58,509 nt of DNA, taken from contig JAGHTU010000033.1 of assembly GCA_018065185.1 (NCBI GenBank), forward strand, positions 1 through 58,509. The letters run 5' to 3'. The stretch's first letter is position 1, and every line of letters starts with the position of its first letter. This document shows, in pieces, positions 48,899 through 58,328 of this stretch. The position numbers were made by a program, and so were the translations under genes. This DNA comes from Candidatus Equicola faecalis (GTDB taxonomy: Bacteria > Bacteroidota > Bacteroidia > Bacteroidales > Bacteroidaceae). The notes beneath the pieces were generated by a model. The model was not told where the DNA came from and did not search any database. It was given only the letters and a program-made list of their open reading frames with translations.

Positions 48899-49345
48899 AT
48901 GAAGTTAAATAATTTGAAACCTGCAGAAGGGGCAACACATACTCAGCGTCGCATAGGTCGTGGTACTGGTTCTGGTTACGGTGGTACATCTACACGCGGA
49001 CACAAGGGTGCAAAAGCTCGCTCAGGTTATAAGAAGAAAGTTGGCTTTGAAGGTGGTCAGATGCCTTTGCAGCGTCGTCTTCCAAAGGGAGGCTTTAAGA
49101 ATATCAATCATAAGGAATATCTTGCAGTCAATATTTGTACATTGCAGAAGATAGCTGAAGCAAAGAACTTGACTAAGATAACTGTTGCTGATATTATTGC
49201 TGCTGGATATGCAAAGAAGACTGACCTCATAAAGATTCTTGCAATGGGACAGATAAAGTCTGCTATAGAGGTGGAAGTTCATGCTGCATCTCAAACAGCT
49301 ATTTCTGCAATAGAAGCAGCAGGCGGTAAAGTAACGATAATTTAA
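48899..49345 (+). CDS. rplO: 50S ribosomal protein L15
   Basis: L15 is a late 50S assembly protein. It has 148 residues with the family start MKLNNLKPAEGATHTQRRIG and the glycine-rich GRGTGSGYGGTSTRGHKG. The fold signature FEGGQMPLQRRLPKGGF follows, and the AAGGKVTII end is intact. It precedes secY by 8 bp. Confidence 0.97.
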   Translation: MKLNNLKPAEGATHTQRRIGRGTGSGYGGTSTRGHKGAKARSGYKKKVGFEGGQMPLQRRLPKGGFKNINHKEYLAVNICTLQKIAEAKNLTKITVADIIAAGYAKKTDLIKILAMGQIKSAIEVEVHAASQTAISAIEAAGGKVTII

Positions 49346-49353
49346 TTGCGATA

Positions 49354-50688
49354 ATGAAAAAGTTTATAACGACAATCAAGAATATTTGGAGAATAGAGGA
49401 TCTTCGTGATCGTCTTCTCATCACAATATTGTTTGTTGCGATTTACCGCTTCGGTTCATTCATTGTCTTACCTGGAATCAATCCGGGGGCTTTGGAGGCT
49501 TTGTCAAATCAGACAAGCGGTGGTTTGATGTCGTTGTTGGATATGTTTTCTGGTGGTGCATTCTCACATGCTTCTATCTTTGCATTGGGAATCATGCCAT
49601 ATATCACAGCTTCAATCATTATGCAGTTGCTCGCTGTTGCTGTACCTTATTTTCAGAAGATGCAGCGTGAAGGCGAAAGCGGCCGTCGCAAGATCAATCA
49701 GTATACACGTTATCTGACTGTTGCTATCTTGTTGTTCCAGGCTCCTGCATACTTGATAAATCTGCGTATGCAGTCAGGTGCAGCACTTGCTTCTGGAATC
49801 TCATGGACACAGTTTAATGTGCCTGCAACAATTATATTGGCAGCAGGCTCAATGTTTATTCTTTGGCTTGGTGAGCGTATCACGGATAAGGGCATTGGTA
49901 ATGGTATATCAATCATAATCATGATAGGTATCATTGCTCGTCTCCCTCAGGCTTTCTTCCAGGAAACAACTTCACGTCTCAGTGCTCTATCGGGTGGTGG
50001 ACTTGTTATGTTCCTTGTTGAAATCTTGATATTACTTGCCGTTATATGCGCATCCATCATCTTAGTTCAAGGCGTACGCAAAGTGCCTGTAAACTATGCA
50101 AAGCGTCTAGTCGGTAATCAGCAGGCAGGAGGTGCACGTCAGTATATCCCTCTGAAGCTTTTTGCTGCAAACGTGATGCCTATTATCTTTGCACAGGCTC
50201 TGATGTTCATTCCGCTCTCATTGATGAGTTATTCCTCACCAGAGACTATGAGTCCGGTGCTTCATTCACTTATGGATCAGAATACATTGCTTTATAATTT
50301 AGTATTTGCATTTCTTATAATACTGTTTACATACTTCTATACAGCAATTACTCTTAATCCTACTCAGATGGCTGAGGATATGAAGCGTAATAATGGATTT
50401 ATCCCAGGTGTAAAGCCGGGTAAGCCGACAGCAGACTATATTGATCAGGTGATGTCAAGAATTACATTCCCGGGGTCATTGTTTATTGCTTTCATTGCAG
50501 TAATGCCTGCTATTGCGCGTCTGTTTGGTATTCAGCAGAATTTTGCTCAGTTCTTCGGAGGCACATCATTGCTGATTCTCGTGGGAGTTGTTCTTGATAC
50601 TCTCCAGCAGATTGAATCACATCTGTTGATGCGTCATTATGATGGACTGTTGAACTCTGGTCGTATCCGTAGTCGCAGTGGTTACTAA
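49354..50688 (+). CDS. secY: Protein translocase subunit SecY
   Basis: SecY is the pore of the Sec translocon. The 444-residue protein has ten membrane segments and the family marks ILFVAIYRFGSFIVLPGIN (about 23-41) and YITASIIMQLLAVAVPYFQK. The cytoplasmic loop has GGARQYIPLKL. The C-terminal RPG-like region is GFIPGVKPGKPTADYI. No map gene stands between secY and infA, as it does in some Bacteroidales. Confidence 0.97.
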   Translation: MKKFITTIKNIWRIEDLRDRLLITILFVAIYRFGSFIVLPGINPGALEALSNQTSGGLMSLLDMFSGGAFSHASIFALGIMPYITASIIMQLLAVAVPYFQKMQREGESGRRKINQYTRYLTVAILLFQAPAYLINLRMQSGAALASGISWTQFNVPATIILAAGSMFILWLGERITDKGIGNGISIIIMIGIIARLPQAFFQETTSRLSALSGGGLVMFLVEILILLAVICASIILVQGVRKVPVNYAKRLVGNQQAGGARQYIPLKLFAANVMPIIFAQALMFIPLSLMSYSSPETMSPVLHSLMDQNTLLYNLVFAFLIILFTYFYTAITLNPTQMAEDMKRNNGFIPGVKPGKPTADYIDQVMSRITFPGSLFIAFIAVMPAIARLFGIQQNFAQFFGGTSLLILVGVVLDTLQQIESHLLMRHYDGLLNSGRIRSRSGY

Positions 50689-50708
50689 TTTCAAAGAATA
50701 GATAACGT

Positions 50709-50927
50709 ATGTCTAAACAGAGTGCAATAGAACAAGATGGAACCATCGTTGAAGCGTTGTCAAATGCTATGTTCCGGATTGAACTTGAAAATGGTCATGA
50801 GATTACTGGACATATCTCGGGCAAGATGAGAATGCACTATATAAGAATTCTGCCAGGTGATAAGGTTAAAGTTGAAATGTCACCTTACGATCTGACCAAA
50901 GGCAGGATAGTCTTTAGATATAAATAA
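50709..50927 (+). CDS. infA: Translation initiation factor IF-1
   Basis: IF-1 blocks the A site during initiation. It has 72 residues and a single S1-type OB fold: [20 protein letters not shown], then [20 protein letters not shown] and the end [15 protein letters not shown]. It lies 20 bp after secY and 15 bp before rpmJ. Confidence 0.97.
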   Translation: MSKQSAIEQDGTIVEALSNAMFRIELENGHEITGHISGKMRMHYIRILPGDKVKVEMSPYDLTKGRIVFRYK

Positions 50928-50942
50928 TTAAAGAATAGCTAT

Positions 50943-51059
50943 ATGAAGACAAGAGCATCTGTAAAGAAACGCACTGCTGATTGTATCCTTGTACGCAGAA
51001 AGGGACGTCTGTTCTCTATTTGCAAAAAGAACCCTAAGTTCAATACACGACAGGGATAA
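50943..51059 (+). CDS. rpmJ: 50S ribosomal protein L36, zinc-free form
   Basis: This short gene encodes 38 residues ([20 protein letters not shown], then [18 protein letters not shown]). Zinc-binding L36 has three Cys and a His; here the first Cys is Thr and the His is lost, leaving two Cys, so it should not bind zinc in the usual way. It is in the normal place between infA and rpsM. Confidence 0.93.
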   Translation: MKTRASVKKRTADCILVRRKGRLFSICKKNPKFNTRQG

Positions 51060-51118
51060 TCACAGTTGTGTGAAAGATTAATTGAATTGATTATTCAAAT
51101 AAATAATATTATTAAAAC

Positions 51119-51499
51119 ATGGCAATAAGAATTGTTGGAGTAGATTTGCCCCAAAATAAGCGTGGCGAAATCGCATTGACTTATATCTTTGGTATAGGTC
51201 GTAGTAGTTCAGCAAAGATATTGGATAAAGCCGGTGTCAGCCGCGATCTCAAGGTCAGCGAGTGGACTGATGAACAGGCAGCCAAGATCCGTGAAATTAT
51301 CGGCGCTGAATTCAAGGTAGAGGGTGATCTCCGTAGTGAGATTCAGATGAATATCAAGCGACTGATGGATATTGGTTGCTATCGTGGTGTCCGTCATCGT
51401 AATGGTCTTCCTGTTCGTGGTCAGAGCACTAAGAACAATGCACGTACTCGTAAGGGTAGAAAGAAGACTGTTGCTAATAAGAAGAAGGCCACTAAGTAA
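51119..51499 (+). CDS. rpsM: 30S ribosomal protein S13
   Basis: S13 bridges the subunits and touches P-site tRNA. It has 126 residues with [20 protein letters not shown] at the start, then [31 protein letters not shown] in the middle and a basic [15 protein letters not shown] end. Confidence 0.97.
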   Translation: MAIRIVGVDLPQNKRGEIALTYIFGIGRSSSAKILDKAGVSRDLKVSEWTDEQAAKIREIIGAEFKVEGDLRSEIQMNIKRLMDIGCYRGVRHRNGLPVRGQSTKNNARTRKGRKKTVANKKKATK

Positions 51500-51524
51500 T
51501 TAACTTTTCTAAAGATTTTGAATT

Positions 51525-51914
51525 ATGGCAAAAAGATCAGCAACACAGAAGAAAAGAAACGTCAAGGTGAGTGCTCTCGGACAGCTTCATGTTCACAGTT
51601 CATTCAACAATATCATAGTTTCGCTTGCAAACTCTGAAGGTCAGATTATTTCTTGGTCATCAGCAGGTAAGATGGGTTTCCGCGGATCAAAAAAGAACAC
51701 TCCGTATGCTGCCCAGATGGCTGCCGAGGATTGCGCAAAGATAGCTTTTGACCTTGGTTTGCGTAAGGTTAAGGCTTATGTGAAGGGTCCGGGTAATGGA
51801 CGTGAAAGTGCCATCCGTGCTGTCCATGGTGCAGGTATTGAGGTAATTGAGATAGTTGATGTTACTCCGCTACCACATAATGGCTGCCGTCCTCCAAAGA
51901 GACGTAGAGTTTAA
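51525..51914 (+). CDS. rpsK: 30S ribosomal protein S11
   Basis: S11 lies on the platform near the E site. It has 129 residues with [20 protein letters not shown], then [19 protein letters not shown] and [20 protein letters not shown]. It ends with [14 protein letters not shown] 14-bp palindrome follows in the gap to rpsD. Confidence 0.97.
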   Translation: MAKRSATQKKRNVKVSALGQLHVHSSFNNIIVSLANSEGQIISWSSAGKMGFRGSKKNTPYAAQMAAEDCAKIAFDLGLRKVKAYVKGPGNGRESAIRAVHGAGIEVIEIVDVTPLPHNGCRPPKRRRV

Positions 51915-51970
51915 GTTTATAGTATGTCCGGCATGCCGGATAAATCAAAAGAAAATCATATTTTTATATT

Positions 51971-52576
51971 ATGGCTAGATATATTGGACCGAAATCAAAG
52001 ATCGCTCGCCGTTTTGGAGAACCAATTTTCGGCGAGGACAAAGTTTTGTCCAGAAGGAACTTCCCTCCTGGACAGCATGGTAACAACCGTCGCAGAAAAG
52101 TATCTGAGTATGGTAGCATGTTGGCAGAGAAGCAAAAGGCTAAGTACATTTACGGTGTTCTCGAGCGCCAGTTCCGTAATCTGTTCGATGCAGCAGCACG
52201 TCAGAGCGGTATTACAGGTGAGGTGTTGCTCCAGTCATTGGAGTGCAGACTTGATAACATGGTGTTCCGTCTCGGAATTGCGCCTACACGTGCTGCAGCC
52301 CGTCAGTTAGTGAGCCACAAACACATCGTCGTTGACGGTGCAGTAGTTAACATTCCTTCTTATTCTGTTAAGCCAGGACAAATTGTTGGAGTGCGTGAGC
52401 GTTCAAAATCTCTTGAGGTTGTGGAGAATGCTCTTGCCGGTTTCAACCATAGTAAGTATCCTTGGATAGAGTGGGATGAGAATTCTAAGAGCGGTAAGCT
52501 TCTGCACAAGCCGGAGCGTGCTGATATCCCTGAGAATATTAAGGAACAGTTAATCGTTGAGTTGTACTCTAAGTAA
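51971..52576 (+). CDS. rpsD: 30S ribosomal protein S4
   Basis: S4 is a primary 16S binder and controls decoding accuracy. It has 201 residues, starting [19 protein letters not shown]. The S4 RNA-binding domain is at about 92-155 ([20 protein letters not shown] then [19 protein letters not shown]). In E. coli it represses the alpha operon. It is followed 18 bp later by rpoA. Confidence 0.97.
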   Translation: MARYIGPKSKIARRFGEPIFGEDKVLSRRNFPPGQHGNNRRRKVSEYGSMLAEKQKAKYIYGVLERQFRNLFDAAARQSGITGEVLLQSLECRLDNMVFRLGIAPTRAAARQLVSHKHIVVDGAVVNIPSYSVKPGQIVGVRERSKSLEVVENALAGFNHSKYPWIEWDENSKSGKLLHKPERADIPENIKEQLIVELYSK

Positions 52577-52594
52577 TAAATAAATCAATCAATA

Positions 52595-53587
52595 ATGGCA
52601 ATATTAGCATTTCAGAAACCCGATAGAGTAATAATGTTGGAGTCCAACGACAAGTACGGAAAGTTTGAATTCCGTCCACTTGAACCGGGGTTTGGTATTA
52701 CCGTAGGTAATGCTCTCCGCCGTATCTTGCTCTCATCTCTTGAAGGCTATGCAATCAACACCATCCGTATATCGGGTGTTGAACATGAGTTTGCAGCCGT
52801 GCCGGGAGTGAAGGAAGATGTCACCAACATTATTCTGAACCTCAAACAAGTGAGGTTTAAAAAGATAGTAGAAGACTTCGATAATGAGAAAGTAACTATC
52901 GACATTGAAAACTGTACTGAGTTCAAGGCTGGCGAGATAAGCAAATATCTTGCTGGATTTGAAGTGTTAAATCCGGATTTAGTGATTTGCCATTTGGATT
53001 CGAGAGCTTCTATGCAGCTGACACTGACTATCAATAAGGGTCGTGGTTTTGTTGTCGCAGATGAGAACCGTGAGTATTGTACAGATACAAATGTTCTTCC
53101 GATAGATTCTATCTATACGCCTATCCGTAACGTGCGTTATGCCGTTGACCAGTATCGTGTGGAGCAGAAGACAGACTATGACCGTCTTACGATTGAAGTA
53201 AGTACTGATGGTAGTATTTCGCCTAAGGATGCCCTTCAGGAAGCTGCAAAAATTCTTATTCAGCATTTTGCTCTTTTCTCTGACGAGAAAATAGATATAG
53301 AGGAAGATGTTGAAGAAGAGAATGAGCAGTTTGATGAGGAGTTGCTCCGTATGCGTCAGCTTTTGAAGACCCGTCTTGTTGATATGCACCTCTCTGTACG
53401 TGCGCTGAACTGCCTAAAGGCAGCAGATGTTGATACGCTTGGTGAGTTGGTACAGTACAACAAGAATGATCTTCTGAAGTTCCGTAACTTTGGAAAGAAA
53501 TCGCTTACAGAACTTGATGATTTATTGGAGAGTCTTAATCTGTCATTTGGAACAGATATAACGAAGTATAAATTGGATAAAGATTAA
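52595..53587 (+). CDS. rpoA: RNA polymerase alpha subunit
   Basis: Alpha starts RNA polymerase assembly and contacts activators. It has 330 residues. The N-terminal domain has [20 protein letters not shown] (about 25-44) and [11 protein letters not shown]. An acidic linker ([14 protein letters not shown], about 237-250) leads to the C-terminal domain with [20 protein letters not shown] and [16 protein letters not shown], the DNA/UP-element-binding part. Confidence 0.98.
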   Translation: MAILAFQKPDRVIMLESNDKYGKFEFRPLEPGFGITVGNALRRILLSSLEGYAINTIRISGVEHEFAAVPGVKEDVTNIILNLKQVRFKKIVEDFDNEKVTIDIENCTEFKAGEISKYLAGFEVLNPDLVICHLDSRASMQLTLTINKGRGFVVADENREYCTDTNVLPIDSIYTPIRNVRYAVDQYRVEQKTDYDRLTIEVSTDGSISPKDALQEAAKILIQHFALFSDEKIDIEEDVEEENEQFDEELLRMRQLLKTRLVDMHLSVRALNCLKAADVDTLGELVQYNKNDLLKFRNFGKKSLTELDDLLESLNLSFGTDITKYKLDKD

Positions 53588-53592
53588 ACAAA

Positions 53593-54144
53593 ATGAGACA
53601 TAATAAGAAATTCAACCATTTAGGTCGTAAGTCTGCACATCGTAATGCAATGTTGGCCAATATGGCAGTGTCTCTGATTCGCCACAAACGTATCACTACT
53701 ACTTTGGCTAAGGCAAAGGCTTTACGCGTTTATGTTGAGCCGATATTGACTAAGGCAAAGGAAGACACTACTCATTCTCGTCGTATTGTATTCGGTTACT
53801 TGCAGGATAAGCAGGCTGTTACTGAACTTTTCAAGGATGTTGCAGTAAAGATTGCTGACCGTCCAGGAGGTTATACACGTATAATCAAGCTTGGCACACG
53901 TCAGGGTGATGCTGCTTCTATGGCTTTCATTGAACTCGTTGATTATGATGAGAATATGATGAAGACTGAAAAGAAAGCAAAGCGCACACGTCGTGGTGGT
54001 GCAAAGAAAGCTGTTGAGGCTGCACCGGTTGCAGAAGCTCCTGCTACTGAAGCTCCTGCCGAAGAGGCTACTCCAGTTGAGGAAGTTGCAAAGGAAGAAA
54101 CTCCGGCAGAAGAACCAGCAAAGGAAGAAGCCACAGCTGAATAA
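53593..54144 (+). CDS. rplQ: 50S ribosomal protein L17 with long acidic C-terminal tail
   Basis: L17 lies near the tunnel exit. The core (about 1-120) has [40 protein letters not shown] and [21 protein letters not shown] 50-residue tail of Ala, Glu, Pro and Thr repeats ([18 protein letters not shown]) extends it to 183 residues. It is the last gene of the cluster and is followed by a strong terminator. Confidence 0.96.
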   Translation: MRHNKKFNHLGRKSAHRNAMLANMAVSLIRHKRITTTLAKAKALRVYVEPILTKAKEDTTHSRRIVFGYLQDKQAVTELFKDVAVKIADRPGGYTRIIKLGTRQGDAASMAFIELVDYDENMMKTEKKAKRTRRGGAKKAVEAAPVAEAPATEAPAEEATPVEEVAKEETPAEEPAKEEATAE

Positions 54145-54170
54145 TTCCAGAAAAAGCAAATCATTGATAG

Positions 54171-54207
54171 AAAACTCCGACATTTATATGTGTCGGAGTT
54201 TTTTTTG
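54171..54207 (+). terminator. Intrinsic terminator of the ribosomal cluster
   Basis: AACTCCGACA (54173-54182) pairs with TGTCGGAGTT (54191-54200) over 10 bp with an 8-base loop, then six T and G. It can act weakly for the opposite strand, where the histidine kinase gene ends at 54235. Confidence 0.92.
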
Positions 54208-54234
54208 TATGTATGCCTCTATGTGAGTTTATTC

Positions 54235-55440
54235 TTATGATAATGAATGTTGAATATCAATAACTATCGTAAGACCGCCTCCTAGGGTTGTGTGTGCTGT
54301 TGAGTTTCCACCATACTGCATCGCAATGTTTTTGACGATAGCCAACCCTAATCCTGTTCCTCCCAATCGACGGCTACGGCTTTTATCGATTCGGTAGAAA
54401 CGTTCAAAGATGCAAGATTGATATTCTGGATTTACGCCCACACCATTATCTGAGAAAGTAAATGTATATCTATCACCATTGGCTTTTGCGTGGATTTGAA
54501 AATGTGTCGCGCCAATGGCATGTACAAGTGTATTGCTGAAGATATTGTGGAAAAGTGAAAAAATAAGAGAGTAATCGCCAAGCATAGGCATATTGTCAGG
54601 AATGTCAATATGAAGCGCTATCTCTTTCTCCATAAACAATGATGCCATTTCTCCTTCTATCTGACGTATGATGTCTGCTGCATCAATTTCTGTATTTGGG
54701 CGTGATAGATGTGCTTCATCAAGTCTAGTAAGAGTGCTCATGTCTGTAAGAAGTTGACTCATGCGTCTGCTTTGAGAGTAACATCTTTCAAGAAATTCAT
54801 TCCTTTTCTCGTCAGTTAAATCCGGGTTATTTACAATAGTTTCAAGATACCCTTCAATTGTAGCAGCAGGAGTTTTCAGTTCGTGGGCGGCATTTTCGGT
54901 CAATTGCTGTTTTATTCGTTGTTTTTCTTTCTCGCTGTGGCTAAGCCGATGTCTGAAATACAGCACTATAGCCAACAGAAGGAAAATACCTATGGTATAA
55001 TATAGAAATGTATAGTCTTTTTCAAGGCTTTCAGTTATCGGAACAGAATAGGGAACGGCAGAGCGTACAATGATTCCGCTGTCTGGGAAATAAGTCGCAG
55101 AGTAAAAATATTCTTCTCCCTTTGTATAGGAAGTACGTTTAATATCGTATCCGCTACCTTTTTGTAATGCTTCTTGAACTTCTTTACGCTGCAGGTGGTT
55201 TTCCATCCCAACAGCATTGTTCTGTTTGCTGTCATATAGTACCTTCCCATCTGTACTTATGACAGTCAGTCGTATTGTAGTGTCATTACGGTTATAGTTG
55301 TTCAGTTGTAATTTATAATGAAGAATGTCGCACCTGAAGGCATGCTCGCGTTGATTCTCATATATTCCGATGCAAAGAGTGAGAATGCTTGCCAGTATTA
55401 TGACAGCGATAAACAGGTGATTTGCGATTCTCTTTTTCAT
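54235..55440 (-). CDS. PhoR-like sensor histidine kinase
   Basis: The 401-residue kinase has membrane segments at about 7-28 and 146-164. A periplasmic sensor domain of about 115 residues lies between them, with no HAMP or PAS domain visible. HisKA has ENAAHELKTPAATIEGYLE (phosphorylated His near 188). The ATPase part has N box HNIFSNTLVHA, G1 FSDNGVGV, F box FERFYRIDKS and G2 GGTGLGLAIVK. Its start overlaps the response-regulator stop by 4 bases, so the pair is one operon. The role in phosphate control is inferred from the transporter next door. Confidence 0.88.
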   Translation of the reverse strand: MKKRIANHLFIAVIILASILTLCIGIYENQREHAFRCDILHYKLQLNNYNRNDTTIRLTVISTDGKVLYDSKQNNAVGMENHLQRKEVQEALQKGSGYDIKRTSYTKGEEYFYSATYFPDSGIIVRSAVPYSVPITESLEKDYTFLYYTIGIFLLLAIVLYFRHRLSHSEKEKQRIKQQLTENAAHELKTPAATIEGYLETIVNNPDLTDEKRNEFLERCYSQSRRMSQLLTDMSTLTRLDEAHLSRPNTEIDAADIIRQIEGEMASLFMEKEIALHIDIPDNMPMLGDYSLIFSLFHNIFSNTLVHAIGATHFQIHAKANGDRYTFTFSDNGVGVNPEYQSCIFERFYRIDKSRSRRLGGTGLGLAIVKNIAMQYGGNSTAHTTLGGGLTIVIDIQHSLS

Positions 55441-56135
55441 TCTCCTTCAAACATATATCCGTACCCGATTTTTGTCTTCAGATATGCTCCGTATTGCCCA
55501 ATCTTTTTTCGGATTCGGGTGATATTTACATCTACGGTTCTGTCCAGTACCATTGTATTGTCAGGCCATACGGTTGACAGAATCATATTTCTTGAGAATA
55601 ACTTCCCTGGCTTTGACAGCAATAATGCGAGAAGTTCAAATTCTAGTTTTGTGAAAGCAACGTTGATTCCGTCAACATGGCATTCTTTCTTGTCAAGATT
55701 TAATACCAGCCCCTCGTGTGAAATAGTGTTTGCTTTTCTGCTGGATTGTTCTTCGTTTGTAATTCCTCCGTTACATGAGGCTCTGCGCAGTACGGCTTTG
55801 ACCCTTGCCTTGACTTCAGATATTCGGAATGGCTTATTGATATAATCATCAGAACCGAGAGCAAAGCCCATCAGCGTATCATATTCGGTTGTCTTTGCCG
55901 TGCAGAATATTATCGGGATGTTTGCTGTCCTGTTGTTTGATTTAAGTTGCCGTGCCCATTCAAATCCTGATATGGGAGCCATCATCACGTCGAGCAGAAT
56001 TAAATCCGGCAGAATATCAATCTTCGTTATCGGTGCCTCACTTGTCTCAACTTCATATCCTTCCATTTCAAGATTGAAACGAAGAATCTCAAGAATATCA
56101 GGTTCATCGTCAACGATAAGAATTCTTTTTGCCAT
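55437..56135 (-). CDS. OmpR/PhoB-family response regulator
   Basis: The 232-residue regulator has a receiver domain (DDEPD near residue 9-13, phosphate-accepting Asp in LILLDVMMAP near residue 49, Lys in FCTAKTTEY). A winged-helix DNA-binding domain follows (FTKLEFELLALLLSKPGKLF, then RTVDVNITRIRKKIG and KIGYGYMFEG). Members bind tandem 11-bp direct repeats, and such repeats lie upstream of the Na/Pi gene (57931-57968). It is upstream of and overlaps the kinase gene. Confidence 0.9.
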   Translation of the reverse strand: MAKRILIVDDEPDILEILRFNLEMEGYEVETSEAPITKIDILPDLILLDVMMAPISGFEWARQLKSNNRTANIPIIFCTAKTTEYDTLMGFALGSDDYINKPFRISEVKARVKAVLRRASCNGGITNEEQSSRKANTISHEGLVLNLDKKECHVDGINVAFTKLEFELLALLLSKPGKLFSRNMILSTVWPDNTMVLDRTVDVNITRIRKKIGQYGAYLKTKIGYGYMFEGE

Positions 56136-56200
56136 AATGTATGTTGTTTTACAAGGCGAAATTACAAATAATTATCGTAATCATGTTCATATAGCGTGTT

Positions 56201-57886
56201 CTATATTCTTGTTTGCCTTGCTTTACTCTGCACAACATTTAGGACATAGTCGCCAAGTGCCTCCAGACCATTGATAAAATCAATGTAGAAAGCTCCGAGC
56301 TTGTAGTCATACAGTCCTGCGGCGATGTTAAGGGTGTTCTCGTTGCGCAGATTTTGGCGGAGACTGTTAATCTCGTTCTCTATCTCATAACTGTGAGTGA
56401 TGTCGTGGCCTTCGCCTTCTGGCTGACGAAGAGTGTCAAGCATGAGTGATAAGGCTTTACTTACGAGTTGTTCCATAACTTTGATTTTCTGAAGTTGATC
56501 ATCAGTGAAGTGTTCCTCGCAGTTGTCGCGCTTACGGCTGAGGGTTTTGGCAAGATTGAAGCAACAGTCGCCGATACTTTCAAGGTCATCTACTTCGCGG
56601 AGCATTCGTTGCACCTGACGCTTACCGTCATCAGAGAGACGACCTTCGCTTACCTGTTGCAGATAATGGGCAATCTCATACTCCATATTGTCAGTAATGG
56701 CTTCGTATTTTTCCACTTTCTGGAAGATTGTAACAAAGTCGGATTTCTTTTCTATGTTGTGCATGGAAATGACGTAGTTGTATGCCTTTTGGCAACGCTC
56801 GCCAAAGAGGATAATCTCCTTGCGGGCCTGAAGCATTGACAGCTCGGCAGTTGACAGTAAACCACCAGTAATAAATTTCAATCCGTGCTCAACTTTCTTT
56901 TCTTTCATTGGGAGCATACGGCAGACAAATTGCTCTATCTGATGCACAAATCCAATAAGAAGGAGTGTGTTGAAGATGTTGAATGCGGAGTGGAAGGTGG
57001 ATAGTTTGAAAAGATTATTATCTCCTACACCGATAACATGTTCTACAAACCAACTGACAGCATCACAGAACGGATAGAAGACGACTAACACTACAACCAC
57101 ACCAAAGACGTTGAAAAACATGTGCGCCAAGGCAGCTCGACGAGCTTGAGTGCTTGCGGTGATGGATGCCATGATGGCGGTGATGGTCGTACCGATGTTC
57201 TGCCCCATGGCGAGTGCTGCGGCCTGCTCAAGTCCGAACCCGGGGATGTGCATGTCGAAGAGCATCAGCGTGATTGCCATTGTCGCTGCGGATGCCTGTA
57301 CAAGCATGGTGACAAGAGCTCCCACGATGACAAAGAGTATGATTGTAAAGAAACCACCATCTGCTACATGAGCCAACATGGTGGCTACTATTGCACCGAT
57401 ATCGAGGTCATTAGCAGACTGTTGCATATAGCTCAGTCCCATAAAGAGAAACGAGAAACCAAATACAAACTCACCTATGGATTTGCGCTTTGAGTTGCCA
57501 CTAAAGATTAGTGGGATTCCGATGGCAAGCATAGGTAGTGACATGGCGGCAATGTCCACCTTAAAGCCGATAGCAGAAATAATCCATGCCGTAATCGTGG
57601 TGCCGACATTTGCACCCATGATGACACCGATTGCTTGTGCAAGGTTCATCAATCCTGCGTTGACAAACGAAACTACCATCACGGTGGTTGCCGATGACGA
57701 TTGTATGAGTGCCGTCACCGTGATACCTGTCAAAACTCCCATAAAGCGATTGCGCGTCATGGCTGCAAGAATGTTGCGCAGACGGTCTCCTGCAAACTTC
57801 TCAAGTCCCTCGCTCATGGTCTTCATTCCAAAAAGGAATAAACCTAGTGAGCCGACGAGAGAAAGGATGTTGAAAAATGTGTCCAA
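56201..57886 (-). CDS. Na/Pi cotransporter (PNaS/NptA family) with PhoU-like domain
   Basis: The 561-residue protein begins with TTG at 57886 (MDTFFNILSLVGSLGLFLFG), because no upstream ATG exists and the next Met falls after the first membrane segment. Two repeated Na/Pi units carry QSSSATTVMVVSFVNAG (about 62-78) and VQASAATMAITL (about 195-206), the substrate-binding signature. The C-terminal part (about 345-560) is a PhoU-like helical bundle. It imports phosphate with sodium. The region upstream has four GTTAC repeats at exact 11-bp spacing, so control by the neighbouring PhoB-like regulator is likely. Confidence 0.88.
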   Translation of the reverse strand: MDTFFNILSLVGSLGLFLFGMKTMSEGLEKFAGDRLRNILAAMTRNRFMGVLTGITVTALIQSSSATTVMVVSFVNAGLMNLAQAIGVIMGANVGTTITAWIISAIGFKVDIAAMSLPMLAIGIPLIFSGNSKRKSIGEFVFGFSFLFMGLSYMQQSANDLDIGAIVATMLAHVADGGFFTIILFVIVGALVTMLVQASAATMAITLMLFDMHIPGFGLEQAAALAMGQNIGTTITAIMASITASTQARRAALAHMFFNVFGVVVVLVVFYPFCDAVSWFVEHVIGVGDNNLFKLSTFHSAFNIFNTLLLIGFVHQIEQFVCRMLPMKEKKVEHGLKFITGGLLSTAELSMLQARKEIILFGERCQKAYNYVISMHNIEKKSDFVTIFQKVEKYEAITDNMEYEIAHYLQQVSEGRLSDDGKRQVQRMLREVDDLESIGDCCFNLAKTLSRKRDNCEEHFTDDQLQKIKVMEQLVSKALSLMLDTLRQPEGEGHDITHSYEIENEINSLRQNLRNENTLNIAAGLYDYKLGAFYIDFINGLEALGDYVLNVVQSKARQTRI

Positions 57887-57912
57887 AATATTATGTGTAT
57901 TTAATTTGAGTG

Positions 57913-57968
57913 TAAAGTTATTTTGGATATGTTACATATTTGTTACGAAGGTGTTACAATCCTGTTAA
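57913..57968 (-). promoter_or_regulatory. Pho-box-like operator and -7 element of the Na/Pi gene
   Basis: GTTAC occurs at 57931, 57942 and 57953 with a fourth GTTAA at 57964, all exactly 11 bp apart, like the direct repeats bound by PhoB/PhoP dimers. On the gene's strand a -7-like TAACTTTA (57920-57913) follows 10 bp after the last repeat. This is the spacing expected for activator-dependent promoters. Confidence 0.7.
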
Positions 57969-58071
57969 GACCGCGTTGTTGTCTGGTTTATAACAATTTC
58001 TTAATGCAGTTGAAATAATATTGTAATATCGTTATGTGAATTTTACAACCTCAAGATTAGTTCATGCAGTT

Positions 58072-58170
58072 ATGTGTATTCAAAAAGTAAAAAAGATTCA
58101 GCAGTATTATGATTGGTTCCGCTTAATAGTGGTGATTATCTTCATTGGTTTGTGTCTATTGGCAATATAA
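58072..58170 (+). CDS. Possible 32-residue single-span membrane protein
   Basis: ATG 58072 opens a frame for MCIQKVKKIQQYYDWFR followed by a hydrophobic segment LIVVIIFIGLCLLAI and stop. A Lys-rich N-terminus and one hydrophobic helix are the usual form of small membrane proteins. A terminator-like hairpin lies about 50 bases after the stop. There is no clear ribosome-binding site, so translation is unproven. Confidence 0.35.
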   Translation: MCIQKVKKIQQYYDWFRLIVVIIFIGLCLLAI

Positions 58171-58221
58171 TGTAAGGACCTCCCCATAAATGGCGACTTT
58201 TTCACTTGCTTTGTCGTCTCT

Positions 58222-58250
58222 CTCAACATCAAATGTTGGGTTGTTTTTTT
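58222..58250 (+). terminator. Terminator-like hairpin
   Basis: CTCAACA-TCAAA-TGTTGGG (one T-G pair) followed by TTG and seven T. It might end the transcript of the small gene at 58072. Confidence 0.65.
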
Positions 58251-58328
58251 GTCTTGTGGTCGCTTTATTCCTATGTTGCACTCGCTGCTTTCCCATCGCA
58301 TGGAATGGGGCTAACCGTCACGATGTGC

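Noticed and set aside
55318..57968. Plus-strand frames antisense to the response regulator and Na/Pi genes
   Set aside because: They are shadows of well-supported minus-strand genes.
58107..58301. 64-residue minus-strand frame near the window end
   Set aside because: It crosses a terminator-like hairpin and has no recognisable feature.
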